From: Aporhodopirellula aestuarii
GTDB taxonomy: Bacteria; Planctomycetota; Planctomycetia; Pirellulales; Pirellulaceae
NCBI RefSeq assembly: GCF_023701485.1
Contig: NZ_JAMQBK010000039.1
Span: 124,001 to 188,000 of the forward strand
Direction: 5' to 3'
Length of the DNA stretch: 64,000 nt
Shown one piece after another: positions 20,101 through 29,100 of the stretch. Under the pieces are notes generated by a model that was not told the origin of the DNA, made no database searches, and saw only the letters and a program-made list of their open reading frames with translations. Position 1 is the first letter of the stretch. Every line of letters begins with the position of its first letter. A program made the position numbers and the translations under genes.

Positions 20101-23100
20101 TCGAGATCGCTCCAGAACCGTTGACAACCCCGCTGGTTTTAGTCCCAACCTGAATGACACCTGCTCTCACACGGTCCAACTCTGCATCGGCCAGTTCCAG
20201 TGTGTCGGCAGCAACATCTGTGCCAGAACCCAGATCGATTTCCTGGCCGAGACTCCTGTTGCGAAGGACGACGGTTTGCCCCGAAGCCGAAATCGTGCCC
20301 GCAAGATCCATCCTGTCGGCTGTGACGATCTGGAATCCGCTGGAATGCATATTAGCGCCGCTGTTCAGACGGAACATCCCGCCATCCTGCCGCAGCTCCA
20401 AAATCAAGCTGTCGACATCAACGTCGTTCGCCGCCGGAGTATTTTCGACCGATAAGTCTCCATTGAACACCAGTAACTGCAACTGGCCGTCAGGGCTACC
20501 GATTCCATTCACGCCGTCGACACTGCCAACGGCAAAGCCATTCGATTCGTGCAGGAAGATGTTTCCAGTCGTCGTTTGAATGGCCACTTTACTGAAGTCA
20601 TTACCTCCATTCGTCAGGGTCACCTGCCCACCAGCCTCGACAGCCAGGTTCGCCTCGGTGACGCTTCCCGACTGTGTTACTTCGGCACCTGTGATGAGGT
20701 GCAGGTTGTCGGTGTTGGCGGTATCGATCGATGCGGATACTGTGATGGCACCCGAATTTGCGGATCCGATTCGGATCGCGATCGCGGTGATTCGGTCCAG
20801 TTCGGCGTCGGAAAGCTCAAGCGTGCCGCCGGCCGTGTCAGTTGTGGATCCCAGGTCAATCGCCGTTCCCGCGGTCTGAGGAATCAACGAGACAATCCGA
20901 CCGGGACCGGCGACCAGCATGCCCTGAATGTCCGCCCTGTCCGCATTGACAGTAATGTTGCCTGCCTGCGACCTGACCATGGCACCCGTATTCACGACCA
21001 GTGCATTGGACGACGAAGGCAAAATGAAGATGGCCTGATTGCTGACGTCAATGTCGTTCGCCGCCGGAGTGTCCTCAACGACGATATCGCCGGCAATCGA
21101 AAAGAGTGTCAGGTTGTTGCTGCCGCTGCCGTTGCGAATGCCATGAATACCGTTCACTGAGCCGACGTGGAAGCCACCGTAACCATGAAACCGAACTGGT
21201 CCCGACGTTGTCGCCACAGCCAGCGTGTCCACGTAATTCACACCGTTGAGATTGACCTCGCCACCGGATTCAATCGCAAGATTCGTCGTCGACACCGAAC
21301 CTCCTGAATCGGTCACCGTACCATCCGTGATCAGATGCAACGTGTCGCTGTCCGCGGGACTGACGGCCGAGGTGAATACGATGTTGCCCGCTGTCGGTGA
21401 ACCAATTTGCAGGACGCCCGCGGTGATACGATCAAGCTCCGCATCGGTTAAGCTTAGGTGCCCGGACGTTTCATTGCCGAGGTCAATTTCACGACCGGAT
21501 GAATTATTGACGATCGCAACCAGACCCGCGACGGCATTGACCGAAGCGGAGGAATTGATCGATACGTCATCGGCGGTGATGTGAATATCTCCGGCCGACG
21601 GCAACTGAACGTTACCGCCTGCAGCGTTGATATCCGCCAATATATCAACGCTGCCGCTCGTCACGTGGACTTCGCCACCACCGCTGTTGATCGTATTGCT
21701 AAGGTGAACAGAACCGTCGTCGAGTGTTTCGATGTCGACCATGCCGCCGGACGTTGTCAATGCGGCTGCACTGTCGATCTGCCCATTCGCTGCGAGATAA
21801 GTCGAAAGATAGATGGCCCCGGTTGTTGTCGTGAGTTCGCTGGCGCTGCTGAGCAGGATCGTGTTCGCTTCAATATCAATTGTGCCGGTCGTCGCTGAAA
21901 TCTGTGCGGATACATCCGCTGTGTCGTTGACACCGAAAGTAACGTCGCCACCGCCGGTGATGATTTCTCCGGACACGATCATGTCCGTAAATGAATCGAG
22001 AATCACCTCTCCGCCGCCGGTATTAACTGTCTGGAAAGTCGCTTCCTGCGCGTTGATCCGGACATCTCCACCATTGGTCCCAATCAAAGCTGTCGCGACA
22101 ACGGTATCATTACCGCCCTGACCATCAATCGTCAGATCCGCAGCGAAGCCCGCGTCCAGGCCCGCCACGGTAATCACATCGTCGCCCAGGCCTGCATTAA
22201 TCGTCAGTGAGTTGGCTGGGTTATTAAACGTCGTTGTTTCGCCAGCGGTGGAATCCACAGTCGTTTGGCCAAAGCCCGCGTCGCTAACAGTGATCGATTC
22301 AGACACATTGCTGTAGTTCAGTGTCACATGATTTGCAGCAATGCCGGACGTGATTGGCTCAAGCCCTGTGTAAGTGATTGTCGCATTTCCGGTCAGGTTG
22401 ATACTGCCACTGCTGGAATCGACGTAGTTGAAGGTTGCATCGGCAAAGGTGCCACCGATCAGAGAAAGCGAGTCGCTGGCTGTGCCACCATCAAAAATAA
22501 TCTGGCGGCTGAAGTTGCCCGTGGAAAAGTCCGTCGTCAGGGAATCGTCACCACCGAGCGTGTTGACGAAAATGTCACCGGTAAATGAGGAGAGCGGTAT
22601 CTGAACGGTATTGGTGCCATTGCCTGTGGCGCCTGCAATTTGGGTCCCGATGCTGTGACTGGAATCGTGAATGACCAGATTCCCGCTGCTGACTGACAGC
22701 GTAATATCGTCGTTGCTGTCCCCGCCCAGGACGTCCTCGATGACAAGGTTATTCGCGCCGTCGATGTAGACGTCTGTGTCAGCGACCGTTACGACAAACG
22801 TATCACTGTCGATTCCCCCATCGTCGTCTTCCAGCGTAACGCTGACTGTGTATTCGCCGCCAGCTGTGTAGGTGTTGTTCAGAACAAACGTCTTGTTGAC
22901 CTGATCAATCGTCAGCGGCTGAGGACCGTTGCCGTCGTCGTAGTCAACGGTCCCGGTCCAGACGTCCGTTCCGGGGTCTGTGAAGGACAATGCGCGTGTG
23001 AAGTTTCCAGCGGCCGCTGGTGGCAGTGTTTCATCGGCACCGGCCTCAAAGTCGGGAGCCACGTTGTTGACCGTCACGGAAAATGGATTATCGTCATTCT

Positions 23101-26100
23101 CGACGAGAAGGTTGCCGATCGTGCCGCCTGGTGTGTAGATGCTGGCGTCGGGGATCAAAGTACCAGTCGAAGGTATCGACGACGTGTAGAACACGTTTCC
23201 ATTTTGGAGGTATCTAACCGTCGACCCTGTTCGCTCCACCCGAAAAACATCGCCGACGTTGTAGCTGCCAAAGCTTCCGATCGGATTTGCATTTTCGTAA
23301 ACCCGCAAGTCGGCGCCGTCCCTGAGGTAGATGGCGTAGTCCAGCGACGTGTACGTCGCATGCGGATTATCATCCGACAGCCCCGCCATCCGAAAGGTGT
23401 TGGTTTCGAGAGCCGTGAACTGCACGTACCCATCGCCATACACCAACTGATCAGAAGCCGCACCAGCATTCCAGTTGCTGCCACCGTTGGCCTTGGTGAT
23501 GGTTCCACCATCGATCGACACATGGACGGGATCTGACCAAACCAACTGTTCACGCGGAGTTCCGCCTACAACCGTTGCGTTCGTGAATGCGCCGCCCTGC
23601 CAAAGAGCAGTGTCCAGCATAAGAGTGCTGCTTGACGGAATATTAGACGTGTAGAAGGTTCCGCCGTTCCGCTGATATGTAACCGTCGAACCTGTTCGCT
23701 GAACTCGAAAGACATCGGCCGGCGAATACCCACCAAACCCACCGATGAAGCCGCCGTTCTCATAAACTCCCACGCCGCCGCTGTTGTTCAGGTAAATGGC
23801 GTAATCAATTGAGTTGTAGTTTGTGTCGGTATCCCCGTCTGACAGTCCAAAGACCTTACTCGTCGTCGTGTCGACAGCAGAAGCCTCTACGTAACCATCT
23901 CCCAGAATGAGGTCGTGCGAGGTCGCCCCTGCGTTGAATGCAAATCCACCTTTCGTCTTGGTGATTGTGTTGCCACTGATCCCGACGTTTTCCGGGTTAT
24001 GCCAGAACAGGTCTTCTCGCAACGTCCCTCCGACGATGACGACTTCGGTAATCTTGCCGCCGGGGGTGTTTATGCTCATGTCCGCCATCAATGCACTGTT
24101 TGAGGCAATGGCTGATGTGTGGAATGGGTTGCCATTCTGAAGATAGCGGATTGTGGAACCGGTTCTCTCAACCCGCAGGACATCGCCGTTCGTGAAAGCA
24201 CTGAATGGGCCACTTATGCTGCCATTCTCATAAACATGCAATTGACCGTCTGGGTGTGGCCAGATTGCGTAGTCGATTGAAGAGAAACTTTGGTCTGTGT
24301 TTCCCGCCGAAAGACCAAACATCCTGTTCGTTCCGGTCTCAACCAGAGTCGATTCGACGTACCCATCGCCAAGAATTAACTGTTTCGATACGGCATCTGC
24401 GCTCCATCCAAAGCCAACGTTCGTCTTGGTGATCGTGTTTCCATCGATCGAGACATTAACCGGATTGATCCACACGACTTCGGTTGGATCAACGAACTCA
24501 CCGCCCTGAGCCTGTCCACCGTCGTCGTCGGAAAGGGTGACGCCAATCAGATATTCGTCGCTTGGCGTTCCACTCGGGTCGTCATCATCATAAGTGTGTT
24601 GAATTGAAAACGTGCGATCGCCGACGGGCAGGACGTGCGTCGTCACGTTGCCGTCGCCCCAGTTCACTTCGACCGTGTGTTCGTCGCCCGTGCCGGGGTC
24701 GACGAAGCTTCCGGTCAGAGTGACCTCACTTCCTTCGTCGACGTTGTCGTTCAGGATGGCAATGTGACCCGCTGATGCACCCGCAGTCCCAGCGTCAAAG
24801 ATGTTGGCGATGTCACCTGTGCTCAGGGCCCGATTGTGAATTGCAAGTTCATCAACGGAACCATTCAGCCAGTGATTGGGCGAATACGCGTTCGAGAATG
24901 TGCCAATTCGGCCACCGTTGGACAGAATAATGGGGTCAGCCTTCGGCGAAACGGAAGCGGGAGTCACGATGTCCGCCAATTGGATCCCGTCAAAGTAGAC
25001 GCGTGTCGTGCTGCCTTCTCGCACGAGTGCAGTATGATGCCAACTGCCTACGACAGACGCTCCCACCGGCACGTCGTATTCGATCGTTCCTCCGGTCGAA
25101 AACGTGACGAAATGATGGAGTGTGTCGTCGCTGTCAACAATCAGTCCGAAACTGGCGGCACTGCTGTTCCCGTCGCCTCGCATATCAATCAGGTACGAAC
25201 GACCCGCAGGATTGTGGGCCTCGATATAGAACCACGTTTCTGCCGTGAAGTCTCCCAGTGATGCGGGCGAAGAAAACGCAGGGATGCTCGCGTAGCCGTC
25301 AACGCCATTAAAACTCAGACTTTGCCCGACCCTGCCGGTAGCTCCTGCAGAGGAACCTCCGATCAGCGTCGCATGGTTACTACCGACCGAGTCTGATGCG
25401 TCGCCTTCGCCCTTCCACAACGCAATTGGTTCCAGAATCGACGGATCCACGTTGTTGACCGTCAGAGCAAACTGAACATTGGTTTGCACCTGACCATCTT
25501 CAGCTGTGATCGTCACGGTCTGAGACTCATCCGGGCCATCGGTGGTGTCGTATGACCATGTCCATGATCCACTGACGGCGTTGATGGTGCCGACCGATGC
25601 AGTCACTGTCAGCGTGTCGCCGTCGGCATCGCCAAACGTGCCGGAATTCGCGGCGGTCTGGCCTTCGTCCACCTCGACGAGCGTCGCATTGGCATCCAGA
25701 TGCGGTGCATCATTCACTGAGACCACCGAAACGGTCGACGTAGCGACGGCACTGGTCTGGCCGCCGGACGTAACGACGAATTCGACGATTCGATCGGACG
25801 TATTTGGGTTCTGAGCTGTGTTGTTGTAGGTGACTGTTCGCAGAACCTGTTCGTAGTTGGCTGCGGTACTGCTTCCTGTCAGCGTCAGCACTCCCGTACC
25901 GGAATCGTAGCTGCTGCTGATGCTCGTGCCGGTGGTGTTGGCGGCGAGAGTCTCGGAAGTGCCGTCCTGCAGGTTGGTCAATGTCACCGTGGCCGATTCG
26001 ATCTGGCTCTCTACGGTGTAGCGTTTTGCATAGATATCCCAGCGACTGCCCCCCGGTTGATTGTATCCCTGCCACACAGCCATGAAATTGCCGGAAGGGT

Positions 26101-29100
26101 CCGTCGCCACGGACGGGTACAGCTGTTCGTTTGCAAACGTCGTGTTGACCAGAAATTCGCTGCCAGATTTTGCACCCGAGGAGTCGTATCGCTGTCCGTA
26201 GATGCCCCAGCCGCTGCCGTCTTGAGAGGCACTCCTCCACATAACGACAAAGTTCCCCGCCGCATCCGCCGCCACAGATGAGTCGAATTGATTATTTGCG
26301 ATAACCGTGTTTACTAGCAGTTCGCCGCCAATCTTCACTCCTGCAGAATCGAACCGCTGAGCAAAGATTTCCCACGAAGTCCCACTGTGAATACTTGCCC
26401 AGGCGACGACAAAGTTCCCGGAACTGTCGTAGTCAACGGATGGGCTGTTCTGATTGGACTGAGTGCTGGTGTGGACCTGAAATTCCCCGCCAGTGGCAGC
26501 CCCAGTTGCAGTGAATTGCCGACCGTATATGCCGAAAACCGATCCGTCCTGATTGAAGCTCTGCCAAGTGATGACGAATTCACCGTTCCCCCGGGCAGCG
26601 ATCGACGGCAAAGTTTGATTGGACATGTAGGTGCTGACGTGAATCTCGCCGCTGATCGCCGAACCCGCAGAATCAAAACGGCGAGCAAAAACCCCGTAGC
26701 CACTTCCATCCTGTTCATTGCTGGCCCAGGTGACGATGGAATTGCCGGCGTCGTCCATTGCCGCTGCTGAGTAAAGCTGATTGTTTGTCGTGTATGTATT
26801 GACCTGAAATTCGCTGCTGACAGGCATTCCGGACGAATCATATCTGCGTGCATACACTCCCCAAGCACTGCCATCCTGGTAAGCACTGGACCACGTGACG
26901 ACAAATTCGCCCGCGTCATTCATCGCAACGCCCGGATACCATTGCGTGTTATTCGTCGTGACATTGACGAGGAACTCACCGCCGATCGCATTTCCTGCTG
27001 CGTCATATCGCCGCCCATAGATCCCCCAGCTGTCACCATCTCCGGTGGCACTCGCCCAAACAATCACCGAATTTCCGGCGGCGTCCATGGCGACATTTTC
27101 CGCTCCCGTCCAGCCCTGAGTTTCCTGATCACTGGAGGTGTTCGTGTTCACTCGAAACTCCGGACCCGCCACAGCCGCTCCGGATCCCGCCGCCGCCGAG
27201 GCTGTCAGATCCGTATCCTGAATCAACACGGGCCCGCCGTCTTCCGTAAACGTCGTCGCGAAATCAATCCCCGCTTCGTCTTCGCCGTTTAAATCGACGG
27301 TGGGTGGAGTCAGCACGTTGAGTTGGACGTCGTTACCGTCACCGCCGACGTAGGTCATGACAGCAACAAGCCCGGACCCTAGGAAATCGCTGATCACCCC
27401 TCCTTCGGGCAAGCCATCGAAGGTCCCGGAAACAGCATCGCCCCCGTCATTTTTGATGATGACTAACTCGTCTTCGACGGAAGGCGTATATGCACCAAAT
27501 GTCGTTGGATTGAACAGTACATTGCTGGCAATCGTCACCGAGCCAACGACATCCAGTTGATCGTGATTGGTGCTTCCATTGCCCGGCGAGTTCCCGCCAA
27601 TTTCAACATCGAAACTGGATCCCGATGCGAACGTGACATCCGACGTAGTCAGAATGCCAGGGCTTGCACCTGGATCGATCGCACTACTGCTTTCGACTAA
27701 TAGTGGGCCGTCGATCGTTCCGACTCCCGACAGTGTGACCACAGCCGTTCCATCACCGATTGTTGTTTGGTTGGCTCGGAGCGTGGCGTTCACAAAGACG
27801 CTATCGGCACTGGCGATCGTCACGGTCGACAGTGGTCCACTGTTTGAAATGGAGGCCGCAGAGATGTGATTTAGCAGATCGGCTTGGGTTACAGCCGTGT
27901 TGTAGATGGCAGCTTCGTCAATCAGACCGTCGAATCGATTCCCACTCCAGCCACCAATTTCGAGATTAGACGGCGTGTCGCTGGGAACAGCGAGTGAACC
28001 GGTTCCTCGAAGTGCACCGTCCACGTACACGCTTATCGCACCGTTATCCATGACTGCAGCGACATGTTGCCAGATGCCAGTTTGTATTGCCCCGCCGCCA
28101 ACATACGAATACTGAGTCCAGAATTGCAGCTGCGAATTGCTGATTTTGAACGAGTATTCAGCTCCCCCCGTCCATTTTGTGAGGATGTGCTCGTTAGAAA
28201 GTGAATCGGGTTTGATCCACGCCTCAAACGACATTGTCGAGCTTGTCAAACTCGGACTGTCAGGGACGGTGATGATCCCCGGAAATGCACCAAATCTGGC
28301 GGATGGATTGCTGTCTCCCGAAAGTGCGCTTGGCTCGCCCGCTATCACTCCGTTTGAAGCAACACCGTGGTGTCCATTTCCTGAGGAATCCGCTCCGGGA
28401 GGGTTCTCTCCCAATCGCCAATATCCAACAGGGTTGTTCGACGAAACGGCATCAACGTACGGTTCTACCAGTTCTCCGACGCGACCGTTGAATTCGACGT
28501 TGCCGGTGCCGGCGGTGATCGTGAGCGATTGTTGATTGGCCTGAGCTGCGCCGACGGTATCGTTAAAGAAGATGTCGCCGGTGCTGGTTCCGGTGTCGAG
28601 TGTGATGTTCTGCGTAAGAGTGACGGGGCCGTTGAAGGTGATATCGCCAGCGTTAGTGGTAATGTCGGCGGCGAGTGTGATCGAGGTTGCCTGGACGTCA
28701 ATGCTGGTGAATTCTTGGTTGACTACGGAATTAAAGGCGACGTTGACGTCGTCGGTTCCCAATGCGTCGCCGTCGATGATCAGGTCGGTGCTGAGCGACG
28801 GATCAACAGACGCGATGATGATCGTGTCGGCTCCATCGCCGCCACGGATGGTGAGCGAGCCGGTGGGGTTGGTGAAGGTGGTTGTCTCAAAGTTTCCGCT
28901 GGGACTGCGGAGCTGCATCATGCCTGTCGTGCCAGGATCGGGATCTTCCAGAATGGCATCGGTGACTCCGGCAGGCAGTTCGAAGATCACATCGCCGAGC
29001 GTACCAACGTCTAGTAGGAAGGGTTCCAGTCCAGTCCAGGTAAAGGCAAGATCGTCGCCAGAGCCTTGCGGATCAAAGACGGTGTTGCCGTCGGTGGCAT

